Program-made: the position numbers and the translations under genes
The notes under the pieces: generated by a model
Databases searched by the model: none
What the model saw: the letters and a program-made list of their open reading frames with translations, nothing else
Told to the model about the DNA's origin: nothing
Part shown: positions 56,414-64,000 of the stretch, piece by piece
How positions within the stretch are numbered: position 1 is the first letter of the stretch
Layout of the letters: each line of letters opens with the position of its first letter
Source of the DNA: CAWKGV01 sp963849305
GTDB taxonomy: Bacteria; Pseudomonadota; Alphaproteobacteria; Acetobacterales; Acetobacteraceae
DNA length: 64,000 bases
Reading direction: 5' to 3'
Assembly (NCBI GenBank): GCA_963849305.1
Contig: CAWKGV010000019.1
Coordinates: 1 to 64,000 of the forward strand

Positions 56414-58378
56414 ATGCCCGCCATCACCCTGCCCGACCAGTCCGTGCGTCGTTTCGAGGGGCCGATGACGGGTACCGAGCTGGCGGCAGCGATCGGCCCG
56501 GGCCTGGCGCGTGCTGCGCTGGCCATGAAGCTCAACGGCAAGCTGGTCGATCTCGCAACCGAAATAGATCGCGATGCGGCGATCGTGTTCGTCACGCGCC
56601 GCGATCCCGAGGCTCTGGAACTCATCCGCCACGACTGCGCCCATGTGCTGGCCGAGGCGGTGCAGTCGCTCTATCCCGGCACCCAGGTCACGATCGGCCC
56701 GCCGATCGCCGACGGGTTCTATTATGATTTTGCGCGCAACGAGCCGTTCACGCCGGACGACTTCCCCGCGATCGAGGCGAAGATGCGCGAGATCGTCGCT
56801 CGCGGCGCCTCGTTCCGACGCGAAGTGGTCGATCGCGAGGAGGCGATCCGCTTCTTCCAGGAGAAGGGTGAGAGGTACAAGGCCGAGATCATCCAGGATT
56901 TGCCGCGCGACGAAACGATCTCGCTCTACTCTCAAGGCGATTGGGTCGATCTTTGCCGTGGCCCGCACATGCGCTCGACCGCCGATGTCGGCTCGGCCTT
57001 CCGGCTGATGAAGGTGGCCGGCGCCTACTGGCGGGGCGATCACCGCAACGCGATGCTGAGCCGCATCTACGGCACCGCTTGGCGCGACCAGCGGGAATTG
57101 GATGCCTATTTGCACCGGCTGGAGGAGGCGGAGCGCCGCGATCACCGCCGTATCGGCAAGGAGATGGACCTGTTCCATTTCCAAGAGGAGGCCGCCGGCA
57201 GCGTGTTCTGGCACCCGAACGGATGGCGTCTCTATCGCACAGCAGAGGCCTACATGCGCCGTCGGCTTGATGCAGCGGGCTATCAGGAGGTGCGCACGCC
57301 CCAGCTCGTTGATCGCTCGCTTTGGGAACAATCAGGGCACTGGGAGAAGTTTCGCGAACACATGTTCATCGCCCGTGTGGAGGACGAGGAAAAGATGCTG
57401 GCGCTCAAGCCTATGAGCTGCCCCTGCCACGTCCTTATCTTTCGGCAGGGCATCCGCTCCTATCGCGAGCTGCCGTTGCGATTGGCGGAGTTCGGCTCCT
57501 GCCATCGCTACGAACCCTCGGGGGCGCTGCACGGCCTGATGCGAGTACGCGCCTTCGTGCAGGACGATGCGCACATATTCTGTACCGAGGGGCAGATCGC
57601 GGCCGAGACGGCGCGCTTCGTCGACTTGCTATCATCGGTGTATCGCGATTTTGGCTTCGCCAACGTGCGAGTGAAGTTCGCCGACCGTCCGGCGCTGCGG
57701 GCTGGCTCAGACGAGACTTGGGACCGAGCCGAGAGCGCGCTCCGCGAGGCCTGCGCGACTGCCGGAGTGGAGTACGAGCTTAATCCCGGCGAGGGAGCGT
57801 TTTACGGCCCGAAGCTCGAGTTCGTCCTGCGCGATGCAGTTGGGCGGGAGTGGCAGTGCGGGACGCTACAAGTCGATTACGTCCTGCCCGAACTGCTGGA
57901 CGCCGAGTACGTGGCGGAGGACGGCGCCCGGCGCCGGCCGGTGATGCTGCATCGGGCCGTACTGGGAACATTCGAGCGATTCCTCGGTATCCTGATTGAG
58001 CACTATGCTGGGCGGTTCCCGCTCTGGCTCGCCCCGGTGCAGGTCGTGGTTGCGACCATTGTTTCGGATGCCGACGCCTTTGCGCGCGAGCTGGCCGACG
58101 CGTTCGCCTCGGCCGGGCTGGCAGTGGAACTCGATCTGTCGAACCAGAAGATCAACGCCAAGGTGCGCGAGCACAGCCTGGCACATGTCCCGGTGCTGGC
58201 CGTCGTCGGCCGGCGGGAGGCGGAGGCGCGCACGGTGGCGCTGCGCCGGCTGGGGGCGGAGGCGCAGGAGGTCGTCCCGTTGGAGGAGGCGGTTGCGCGC
58301 CTTGCGGCTGAGGCGACCGCTCCCGATCTAAGAAGAAGCCTTGACGGCAGGAGCGCGATCGGGCAGCGGGCGGCTTGA
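56414..58378 (+). CDS. thrS: Threonyl-tRNA synthetase
   Basis: Charges tRNA-Thr. The 654-residue class II enzyme has the N-terminal TGS domain, the editing domain with HDCAHVLAEA (HxxxH), the catalytic core with motif 2 (CHRYEPSGALHGLMRVRAF) and the zinc-site Cys in MSCPCHVLIFRQGI, and a C-terminal anticodon-binding domain (PVLAVVGRREAEARTVALR). ATG at 56414 gives the canonical N-terminus MPAITLPDQSVR. It precedes infC by 92 bases. Confidence 0.97.
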   Translation: MPAITLPDQSVRRFEGPMTGTELAAAIGPGLARAALAMKLNGKLVDLATEIDRDAAIVFVTRRDPEALELIRHDCAHVLAEAVQSLYPGTQVTIGPPIADGFYYDFARNEPFTPDDFPAIEAKMREIVARGASFRREVVDREEAIRFFQEKGERYKAEIIQDLPRDETISLYSQGDWVDLCRGPHMRSTADVGSAFRLMKVAGAYWRGDHRNAMLSRIYGTAWRDQRELDAYLHRLEEAERRDHRRIGKEMDLFHFQEEAAGSVFWHPNGWRLYRTAEAYMRRRLDAAGYQEVRTPQLVDRSLWEQSGHWEKFREHMFIARVEDEEKMLALKPMSCPCHVLIFRQGIRSYRELPLRLAEFGSCHRYEPSGALHGLMRVRAFVQDDAHIFCTEGQIAAETARFVDLLSSVYRDFGFANVRVKFADRPALRAGSDETWDRAESALREACATAGVEYELNPGEGAFYGPKLEFVLRDAVGREWQCGTLQVDYVLPELLDAEYVAEDGARRRPVMLHRAVLGTFERFLGILIEHYAGRFPLWLAPVQVVVATIVSDADAFARELADAFASAGLAVELDLSNQKINAKVREHSLAHVPVLAVVGRREAEARTVALRRLGAEAQEVVPLEEAVARLAAEATAPDLRRSLDGRSAIGQRAA

Positions 58379-58470
58379 TTACCACTGGGGAGATCGGCCA
58401 AACTACGCTGGGTTGCGCGACAGCCCGTTGGGACCAACAGACATAGGAGAGGACCATAGCAAGAGGACCG

Positions 58471-58992
58471 ATGACTGCCCCGCCCACGCGTGACGGGCCG
58501 CGCGTCAATGAGGAGATCCGGGTGCCGCAGGTGCGGCTGATCGACCAGGATGGCGAGATGCAGGGGGTAATGAGCGCGCGCGACGCCCTGCAACGCGCCT
58601 ATTCAGTGGGATTGGATCTGCTGGAAATAAGCCCGAACGCCGACCCGCCCGTGGTGAAGATCCTTGATTTTGGCAAGTTCAAATACGAGCAGCAGAAGAA
58701 GAAGAACGAAGCCAAGAAGAAACAGCGAGTCATCGAAATCAAGGAAATCAAGGTCCGCCCAAATATCGACGAGAACGATTATCAGGTGAAGATGCGCGCC
58801 ATGAAGTCGTTCATCGAGGAAGGCGACAAGGTCAAGGTCACCCTCCGCTTCCGCGGCCGGGAAATGGCGCACCAGGACATCGGCGTCCGAGTATTGGAGC
58901 GCATCCGCCAAGAGATGGACACGCTCTCCAAGGTGGAGCAGATGCCGCGCATGGAGAACCGCCAGATGGTGATGGTGCTGAGCCCGCGTTAG
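58471..58992 (+). CDS. infC: Translation initiation factor IF-3
   Basis: IF-3 keeps subunits apart and proofreads start-codon choice. The 173-residue product has the N-domain (GPRVNEEIRVPQVRLIDQDG, ISPNADPPVVKILDFGKFKY), the lysine-rich linker (EQQKKKNEAKKKQR) and the C-domain (IKVRPNIDENDYQVKMRAMK, VKVTLRFRGREMAHQDIG). It uses ATG rather than the rare AUU of enterobacteria. A strong hairpin terminator follows at 59021. Confidence 0.97.
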   Translation: MTAPPTRDGPRVNEEIRVPQVRLIDQDGEMQGVMSARDALQRAYSVGLDLLEISPNADPPVVKILDFGKFKYEQQKKKNEAKKKQRVIEIKEIKVRPNIDENDYQVKMRAMKSFIEEGDKVKVTLRFRGREMAHQDIGVRVLERIRQEMDTLSKVEQMPRMENRQMVMVLSPR

Positions 58993-59020
58993 CGGCGGCA
59001 CTGTTGCGTAGTCGTTGCGA

Positions 59021-59047
59021 AAGGCTCGGCTGAGGCCGAGCCTTCTT
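59021..59047 (+). terminator. Intrinsic terminator after infC
   Basis: AAGGCTCGGC, loop TGAG, GCCGAGCCTT: ten perfect pairs followed by CTTC. It sits 28 bases after the infC stop; with the A-tract on the other side it may also serve the minus-strand gene that ends at 59066. Confidence 0.8.
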
Positions 59048-59065
59048 CGGGGCGGAGCGGGCCGA

Positions 59066-59341
59066 TTACCCGCTAGACCGCCGCACCCACGCGGTGGTCC
59101 GGCGCAAAGCCGCTGCCGAGCTGGCCGAGAGCCGCCAAGGCACGTCCGGCTCCGCCGAGGCCACGCGTTGCCAGTGCCAGCAGTTCGGGCAACGCACGGT
59201 CTGCTCCGGCATGTCCGGGGTGATCGGCACGCGCCCGCCGCAATGGGCGCAGAGGGTTCGGCGACGCGGATCGTCGCACGCGGACCGAATCGCCCCGGCT
59301 AGCTCGGACCCGCGGGCAAACGCGAACGGCAGATACCTCAT
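59066..59341 (-). CDS. Small zinc-ribbon protein of unknown function
   Basis: A 91-residue protein with two CxxC pairs (CAHCGGRVPI and VRCPNCWHWQRV), forming a rubredoxin-like zinc ribbon. It opens with MRYLPFAFARGSELAGAIRS, and its C-terminus (AALRRTTAWVRRSSG) is basic. It may bind nucleic acid or another protein. The function is not recognised. Confidence 0.6.
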   Translation of the reverse strand: MRYLPFAFARGSELAGAIRSACDDPRRRTLCAHCGGRVPITPDMPEQTVRCPNCWHWQRVASAEPDVPWRLSASSAAALRRTTAWVRRSSG

Positions 59342-59368
59342 TGAGCTCCGGTGCACTCCGTCGAGCAA

Positions 59369-59695
59369 TCAGTAACCCGGATAGTAGGTTGGGGGAGCGT
59401 AGTAGGTCGGCGGCGCGTAATAGACCGGCGGCGGCACGTAGTAAACCGGAGGCGGGGCGTAGTAGGCGGGCGGGCCGATATAGATACCCCCGCGCCAGAA
59501 GCCTCCGTGCCAGCCCCATCCGCCATGCCATCCGCCACCATGCCATCCGCCGCCGTGCCAGCCGCCGCCATGCCAGGCGCCGCCGCCGTGCCAGTCGGCG
59601 TAGGCCGGTGCGGAGCTGGCCAAGGGAAGCGCGAAGGCGCAGGCCACCGCCGCGGTGGCGACCAAACGAAGCAGGAAAGAGCGGGACGGCTTCAT
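59369..59695 (-). CDS. Small exported WHGGG-repeat / Pro-Tyr-rich protein
   Basis: A 108-residue protein with a signal peptide (LVATAAVACAFALPLASSAPA). The mature part has Trp-His-Gly repeats (WHGGGAWHGGGWHGGGWHGG) and a Pro-Tyr tail (YYAPPPVYYVPPPVYY). Such repeats occur in uncharacterised envelope proteins; metal or peptidoglycan association is speculative. Its ATG overlaps the stop of the 99-codon frame upstream as ATGA. It parallels the protein at 36969 in size and tail. Confidence 0.65.
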   Translation of the reverse strand: MKPSRSFLLRLVATAAVACAFALPLASSAPAYADWHGGGAWHGGGWHGGGWHGGGWHGGWGWHGGFWRGGIYIGPPAYYAPPPVYYVPPPVYYAPPTYYAPPTYYPGY

Positions 59696-59991
59696 GGCGG
59701 AACTCCGGAGACACAACGAGAGTTCTGAGGGATAATCAAGGCCGAGTTGTGGCGTCTTATGTCTATGCCTCCGCGCCGTAGCAACCTTCGTCTGATGTCC
59801 TTTGGGGTGCCGGGCCAAAGGGTCAAGGTTCCAAGCATCGCGATGGCGATGCCGATATCGGCGTTCTCCAGCCGGACCAACGCCAGCGACAGCACCGCCT
59901 GGGCGTCGCGCTGATCGAACGCCACCGCGGCGACGATCGCAGTCATGCTGCGAGCGGCGCACGCGAGGATGTAGTGGTCGAAGGTCGCCAT
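59692..59991 (-). CDS. Hypothetical 99-residue protein coupled to the WHGGG gene
   Basis: The product (MATFDHYILACAARSMTAIV at its start) has a hydrophobic helical stretch (VLSLALVRLENADIGIAIAM) and a basic middle, with no domain I know. The exact ATGA overlap with the next gene supports translation. The alternative is that it is only open by chance in GC-rich DNA, leaving 59696-60257 as leader. Confidence 0.4.
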   Translation of the reverse strand: MATFDHYILACAARSMTAIVAAVAFDQRDAQAVLSLALVRLENADIGIAIAMLGTLTLWPGTPKDIRRRLLRRGGIDIRRHNSALIIPQNSRCVSGVPP

Positions 59992-60257
59992 GCAGAAGAT
60001 CAGCGGCAGCCGGTTCTGCCGAGGTCATTTCATCTTCAATCCCACGGATACGTGGTCATCCTAGCCAGCCCGAACGGTCGGCGCACACTAATGCGTGTAC
60101 CGTTGATTGCCGCCAATGAAAACTATCACGAAACGAGCTGATGCATGCGGCCGTGTTGCCGATTAACGGCCTAGTGACGGCTCTCTGCGATAACGCCCAA
60201 GCGAAGTCTGCTCCGTAACTATCGTACCCGGGGCAGCATCGGGAGGGCGACCTGGCG

Positions 60258-60989
60258 ATGTTGCAGCCGAGTGCTGAGACCTTGGATGGATTGGCGCTCG
60301 CGCGCAGCCGGCAGTTGCCGGCCTCGTCGACCCATCGCCGCGCCGCGCCTCGTGGCGGTTCGTGGTTCGCGCCTGCGCTCAGCGGTTGGGCGGCGGCGCT
60401 CAAGCGCAGCGAGGATGTCTCAGGCGCCCTGGTGGTGCTCGGACTGCTGACGCCGCTGATGCTCGCGATCGCGCTCTGGATCCGCTGGGACAGTCCAGGC
60501 CCGCTGCTGTTCCGGCAACGGCGCACCGGCCTCGCGAACCGCGACTTCCAGATGCTGAAGTTCCGTACCATGCATCACGGCCCGGCGGAGCGCGACGGCT
60601 GCCGCCAGGCGACGCGCGGCGACGCGCGGGTCACCCGCGCCGGTACGTTCCTCCGCCGCACCTCGTTCGACGAGTTGCCGCAATTGTTCAACGTGCTGCG
60701 CGGCGACATGTCGCTGGTCGGGCCGCGCCCGCACGCGCCAGGCACTTGCGCCGCCGGCCGGCCGTTCGAAACGGTGGTCAGCGGCTACGCGGCGCGCCAC
60801 CGGGTTCGGCCGGGCATTACCGGGCTCGCCCAAGTGCGCGGTTGGCGCGGCGAGACGGACACGGAGGAAAAGCTGATCCGGCGCCTTGCCGCGGATTTCG
60901 AATACATCGAGCGCTGGTCGGTCTGGCTCGATATCGCGGTTCTGCTTCGCACGCTGGGCGCGATGCTCAGCATGAAAAACGCTTACTGA
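60258..60989 (+). CDS. Initiating sugar transferase (polyprenyl glycosylphosphotransferase)
   Basis: This enzyme transfers a sugar 1-phosphate from a nucleotide sugar to undecaprenyl phosphate, the first committed step of exopolysaccharide assembly. The 243-residue product is the short form: one membrane hairpin (LVVLGLLTPLMLAIALWI) then the catalytic domain with GPLLFRQRRTGLANRDFQML, KFRTM, RRTSFDELPQLFNVLRGDMS and LVGPRPHAPGT. It heads a three-gene plus-strand block with two GT2 genes. The ATG is preceded by GGCGA only, so the start could be later. Confidence 0.92.
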   Translation: MLQPSAETLDGLALARSRQLPASSTHRRAAPRGGSWFAPALSGWAAALKRSEDVSGALVVLGLLTPLMLAIALWIRWDSPGPLLFRQRRTGLANRDFQMLKFRTMHHGPAERDGCRQATRGDARVTRAGTFLRRTSFDELPQLFNVLRGDMSLVGPRPHAPGTCAAGRPFETVVSGYAARHRVRPGITGLAQVRGWRGETDTEEKLIRRLAADFEYIERWSVWLDIAVLLRTLGAMLSMKNAY

Positions 60990-60998
60990 GCCGCGACG

Positions 60999-62024
60999 AT
61001 GACCGCCGCTCTCGACTTGCGCCGCGCGCATTCGGGCCAACCGCCCCCCCCAGCCCCCGCCGCCATCGCCCCGGCCACGACCCTCTCCGCCATCCCGGGC
61101 GGGGCGCGGATCGCGGTTCTGGTCCCGTGCTTCAACGAGGAGAGCGCGGTGGCGCGCGTGATCGACGCGTTCCGCGCCAGCCTGCCGAACGCGGCGATCT
61201 ACGTTTACGACAACAACTCCCGCGACCGTACCGCCGAAGTGGCCCGCGCCGCCGGCGCCGTGGTGCGCACCGAGCGGCTCCAGGGCAAGGGCCATGTCGT
61301 GCGCCGCATGTTCGCCGATGTGGATGCGGACGTGTTCGTGCTGGTGGACGGCGACGACACCTATGACGCCGCCGCCGCGCCGGGCCTCGTGCGGATGCTG
61401 CTGGACGGTCAGCTCGACATGGTGACGGCGGCACGCGACAGCGCGAGCTTCGGTGCCTTCCGGCGCGGCCACCGGGCCGGCAACGCTCTTCTGACCGGAA
61501 TGGTGTGCTGGGTATTCGGCAACCGCGTGACCGACGTGCTGTCGGGCTACCGGGTGTTCAGCCGCCGCTTCGTCAAATCGTTCCCCGCGCTGGCCGCGGG
61601 GTTCGAGACCGAGACCGAGTTTACCGTCCACGCGCTCGAACTCTGCATGCCGATCGGCGAGATGCGCACGCGTTATCGCGGCCGATCGGAAGGTTCGGCC
61701 TCCAAGCTGCGAACTTGGGCGGACGGGCTGCGCATCCTGCGCACGATCGTGCTGTTGGTGAAGGAGGAGCGCCCGCTTCAGTTCTTCGCGCTGGCGGGGC
61801 TGATCCTGCTCGGCGGCGGGGCCGCGACCGGCCTGCCAGTGGTGCTCGACTTCCTGCGCACCGGCCTGGTCCCGCGCCTGCCCTCGGCGGTGCTCGCGAC
61901 CGGTTTCGTCCTGGCCGCGCTGGTGGCCGTTGGTTGCGGCCTCGTCCTCGATTCCGTCGCCCGGGGCCGCAAGGAAATGAAACGGCTTGCCTATTTGGCG
62001 GCAACTCCGGCGGGGCGCCGATGA
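60999..62024 (+). CDS. GT2-family glycosyltransferase (DPM1/GtrB-like)
   Basis: A 341-residue family 2 glycosyltransferase: IAVLVPCFNEESAVARVIDA, the DxD metal site in FVLVDGDDTYDAAAAP, and SGYRVFSRRFVKSFPALAAG followed by FETETEFTVHAL. Two C-terminal membrane segments (FFALAGLILLGGGAATGLPV, VLATGFVLAALVAVGCGLVL) anchor it, as in enzymes that load a sugar onto polyprenyl phosphate. It lies nine bases after the priming transferase and its stop overlaps the next ATG. Confidence 0.9.
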   Translation: MTAALDLRRAHSGQPPPPAPAAIAPATTLSAIPGGARIAVLVPCFNEESAVARVIDAFRASLPNAAIYVYDNNSRDRTAEVARAAGAVVRTERLQGKGHVVRRMFADVDADVFVLVDGDDTYDAAAAPGLVRMLLDGQLDMVTAARDSASFGAFRRGHRAGNALLTGMVCWVFGNRVTDVLSGYRVFSRRFVKSFPALAAGFETETEFTVHALELCMPIGEMRTRYRGRSEGSASKLRTWADGLRILRTIVLLVKEERPLQFFALAGLILLGGGAATGLPVVLDFLRTGLVPRLPSAVLATGFVLAALVAVGCGLVLDSVARGRKEMKRLAYLAATPAGRR

Positions 62025-63190
62025 CCGACAGAACCGAAGAGGGCGCCGCCCTGCTCGACGTGCCTGTCGTGATCGCGGCGCCGGACGTCATCAGCCCGCC
62101 TGCTATCAGCCCACCTGCTATCAGCCCACCTGGTGACATCGTCGCCCGGACCACGCGGGCCGTTCCGCCGCCCCCCGCTCGCCTTCCCCGCGCGCTGAAA
62201 GTCTCAGGGTATGTCGCCGGTGCCACCGCGCCGCCGGCCACCGCCTATGCGGCCGATATCGTGATCTTGGCCATGGATCGGGTAGAGGAGACCGAGGCGG
62301 CAATTGCCTCGGCGCTGGCCCAGCGGGGCATCTCCCGGCACATCTTCGTCGTGGACCAGGGCTCCCACCCGGATGCCTTGGAGCGCCTAGCCGGCTTGGT
62401 TGAAGGGCGCAAGGAAGCGACGCTCGTCTCGCTGAGGGGGAATTTCGGCGTCGCCGGCGGACGCAACCGGGGCACGGCACTGGGCCACGGCCGGGTGATC
62501 GTTGGGCTCGACAACGATGCGGTCTTCGACAGTCCCGACACGGTCGCCCAAGCCGTGGCGGCGTTCGAGGAGGACGAGCGGCTGGCCGCGCTCGGGTTGC
62601 GCATCCTGGTCGATGCGACTGGCGATGACGATCTCAGCTCTTGGGGATATCCGCGTGACCTCCTGCCACGGGCGGGCGATACGTTCGAGACGGTCACGTT
62701 CGTCGGCGCCGGTCACGCGATCCGTCGCGCCGCTTGGCAACAGGCGGGCGAGTACGACGAGGCGTTGTTCTTCTGCTGGGAGGAGTTCGATTTCTGCCTG
62801 CGCGCGATAGCGCATGGCTGGCGCATCCTCTATCGTGGCGATCTGGGGGTGCGCCATAAGGTGAGCCCAGAGCAGCGCTGCCGCTGGTCTAGCGGGCGAT
62901 GGTTCCATTTCGTGCGCAACCGGGTCTACATCGAGCGCAAGCGGGGCACCTCCTGGATGGCCCTGACGCCGCGCATCGCCGGATATATACTCAAAGGCGC
63001 GCGCAACCGCTTGCCGGGCGAGACGCTGCGCGCGGTCGCGGCGGCCGCGCGGATGTCGGCGGGGCTGCACCCACAGCCCGCCTCGGAAGCGGTGCGCGAC
63101 TATATCGCGCGCAACGACGGCGCTTACCGGGGCTCTCTCAAGCGCCGGCTCAAGACAGAGGTGCTGTCGCGGCTTCCCGGGAGAGCCTGA
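62021..63190 (+). CDS. GT2-family glycosyltransferase (rhamnosyltransferase-like)
   Basis: A 389-residue enzyme with a disordered N-terminus holding three ISPPA-type repeats (62090-62134, three 15-bp units), then a GT2 domain: VILAMDRVEETEAAIASALA, NFGVAGGRNRGTALGHGRVI, the donor-site VGLDNDAVFDS and FFCWEEFDFCLRAIAHGWRI. The WEEFDFxLR motif resembles WcaA/RfbF-type rhamnosyl- and galactosyltransferases. The ATG overlaps the previous stop (ATGA). A palindromic repeat follows. Confidence 0.88.
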   Translation: MTDRTEEGAALLDVPVVIAAPDVISPPAISPPAISPPGDIVARTTRAVPPPPARLPRALKVSGYVAGATAPPATAYAADIVILAMDRVEETEAAIASALAQRGISRHIFVVDQGSHPDALERLAGLVEGRKEATLVSLRGNFGVAGGRNRGTALGHGRVIVGLDNDAVFDSPDTVAQAVAAFEEDERLAALGLRILVDATGDDDLSSWGYPRDLLPRAGDTFETVTFVGAGHAIRRAAWQQAGEYDEALFFCWEEFDFCLRAIAHGWRILYRGDLGVRHKVSPEQRCRWSSGRWFHFVRNRVYIERKRGTSWMALTPRIAGYILKGARNRLPGETLRAVAAAARMSAGLHPQPASEAVRDYIARNDGAYRGSLKRRLKTEVLSRLPGRA

Positions 63191-63198
63191 TAGCGACA

Positions 63199-63243
63199 CC
63201 TCTCCCGCCGCCGGGTTGCGGGGGAGAGGGTTGGGATGAGGTC
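63199..63243. repeat. GC-rich palindromic repeat (copy 4)
   Basis: CCTCTCCCGCCGCCGG and GGGGGAGAGG face each other, followed by GTTGGGATGAGG. It lies between the last glycosyltransferase and the convergent rarA gene, where it could act at the transcript ends. Confidence 0.7.
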
Positions 63244-63352
63244 GCATTTCCCCCCGCATCCCTGCGCCCACAATCCCCCTTGACCGCGCCGCCCCACGCC
63301 CCAGGAACAAGCCTGACGTCGGCGTCCGGCTCTCGCTTCGACTGAACCGACT

Positions 63353-64000
63353 CTAGCGCCCGCGCTCGGCCCGCAGCTTCGCCCAGAAGGCCAGCCGCTT
63401 GGTGATTTCGCGCTCGAAGCCGCGCTCACGCGGCTGGTAGAATTGCTGGCGCTCCATCCCCTCTGGAAAATAATTCTGCCCGGAAAACGCGTCCTCCGCC
63501 GCGTGATCGTAGGCATAGCCCGCGCCGTAGCGGAGATCCTTCATCAGCCGCGTCGGCGCGTTCAGGATGTGCGCCGGCGGCATTAGGCTGCCAGTGGTCT
63601 TGGCGGCGGCGCGCGCGGCGGAATACGCGGTGTACACCGCGTTCGATTTCGGCGCGGTGCCGAGATAGACAACGAGCTGGGCGATCGCCAGTTCGCCTTC
63701 CGGGCTGCCCAGCCGCTCATAGGTTTCCCAGGCCGCGATCCCCTGAGCCAGCGCGGCGGGATCGGCCATGCCGACATCCTCGGCCGCGAAGCGGACCAGG
63801 CGGCGGGCGATGTATCGCGGATCCTCCCCGCCGTTCAGCATCCGCGCGAACCAATAAAGCGCCGCGTCCGGGTCCGAGCCGCGCAGCGACTTGTGCAGCG
63901 CCGAAATGAGATTGTAGTGCTCCTCGCGATCCTTGTCGTAGAGCGCGGCCCGGCGCGCCAGCAACTCGGAGAGTGCCGCGGGGTCGATCGCGCCGGTCTC
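63353..64000 (-). CDS. rarA: Replication-associated recombination protein A, 5' end outside window
   Basis: RarA (MgsA) is an AAA+ ATPase acting at stalled replication forks. Only the C-terminal portion is in the window: the helical oligomerisation part with HYNLISALHKSLRGSDPDAA, LYWFARMLNGGEDPRYIARR, RFAAEDVGMADPAAL, QLVVYLGTAPKSNAVYTAYS and the tail YFPEGMERQQFYQP. These are hallmark RarA stretches. The frame is open to the window edge, so the P-loop and N-terminal half lie beyond it. Confidence 0.93.
   Translation of the reverse strand, partial: ETGAIDPAALSELLARRAALYDKDREEHYNLISALHKSLRGSDPDAALYWFARMLNGGEDPRYIARRLVRFAAEDVGMADPAALAQGIAAWETYERLGSPEGELAIAQLVVYLGTAPKSNAVYTAYSAARAAAKTTGSLMPPAHILNAPTRLMKDLRYGAGYAYDHAAEDAFSGQNYFPEGMERQQFYQPRERGFEREITKRLAFWAKLRAERGR

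Noticed and set aside
59369..60028. A 219-codon minus frame covering the WHGGG gene plus an upstream extension
   Set aside because: The extension lacks protein-like character and competes with the better-looking 99-codon frame; the signal peptide starts at 59695.

Overview
The window is high-GC, gene-dense DNA from an alphaproteobacterium. Supporting signs are the linked block pnp-rpsO-truB-rbfA-infB-ylxR-nusA-rimP, a ROSE-like thermometer before an Hsp20 gene, a methylobacterial/acetobacterial-type phosphoenolpyruvate carboxylase, a leucine-degradation operon and a zinc-free L31. Acetobacteraceae or a close relative is my best guess from protein style; this is inference, because no rRNA is present.

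Layout. 1-2134: a badly frame-broken ppc. 2.1-14.7 kb (minus): nitronate monooxygenase, then the translation/RNA block, with an ECF sigma/anti-sigma pair lodged between truB and rbfA; a terminator-like hairpin sits at the start of rimP. 14.8-24.6 kb: surface-glycan genes (broken acyltransferase, GDP-mannose dehydratase and reductase, an FkbM methyltransferase, a divergent ~1530-residue methyltransferase plus three-glycosyltransferase protein, and another methyltransferase). 24.8-25.7 kb: an exported ferritin-like protein. 26.1-29.3 kb (minus): a partial type II secretion cluster gspI-J-(31-codon ORF)-M-C/N-K. 29.5-36.9 kb: MFS transporter and ivd-mccB-mccA, facing a MarR-GNAT regulator across a long palindromic operator. 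37-39.7 kb: small exported proteins and an acyl-CoA synthetase. 39.7-41.5 kb: a scar with a PQQ-dehydrogenase remnant and a complete IS5-family element. 41.7-45.5 kb: flhF-flhG and an OpgC/SGNH pair. 45.5-50.6 kb (minus): alaX, nudix, XRE regulator, hydroxyacid reductase, pdxY and an SDR. 50.8-56.4 kb: two Spy-like proteins, rpmE, hsp20, an epimerase-like gene, a hydrolase, ccdAB and a glycosyltransferase. 56.4-59 kb: thrS-infC. 59-64 kb: small exported/zinc-ribbon genes, a second glycan block (priming sugar transferase and two GT2 enzymes), and the 3' end of rarA.

How the genes work together. The core block makes and matures ribosomes and controls transcription elongation and RNA decay. The two glycan blocks together hold a lipid-linked priming transferase, a GDP-6-deoxysugar branch, several glycosyltransferases and methyl/acyl modifiers, enough for much of an extracellular or O-antigen polysaccharide route. 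The ivd-mccBA operon, and perhaps the adjacent acyl-CoA synthetase, handles leucine/isovalerate breakdown.

A caution for any reader. At least six loci carry frame breaks (ppc, infB, a glycan acyltransferase, the multi-domain glycosyltransferase, mccA, ccdB). Nearly all resolve as single extra bases, and one lies in the essential infB, so I suspect insertion-type consensus errors rather than real decay for most of them.
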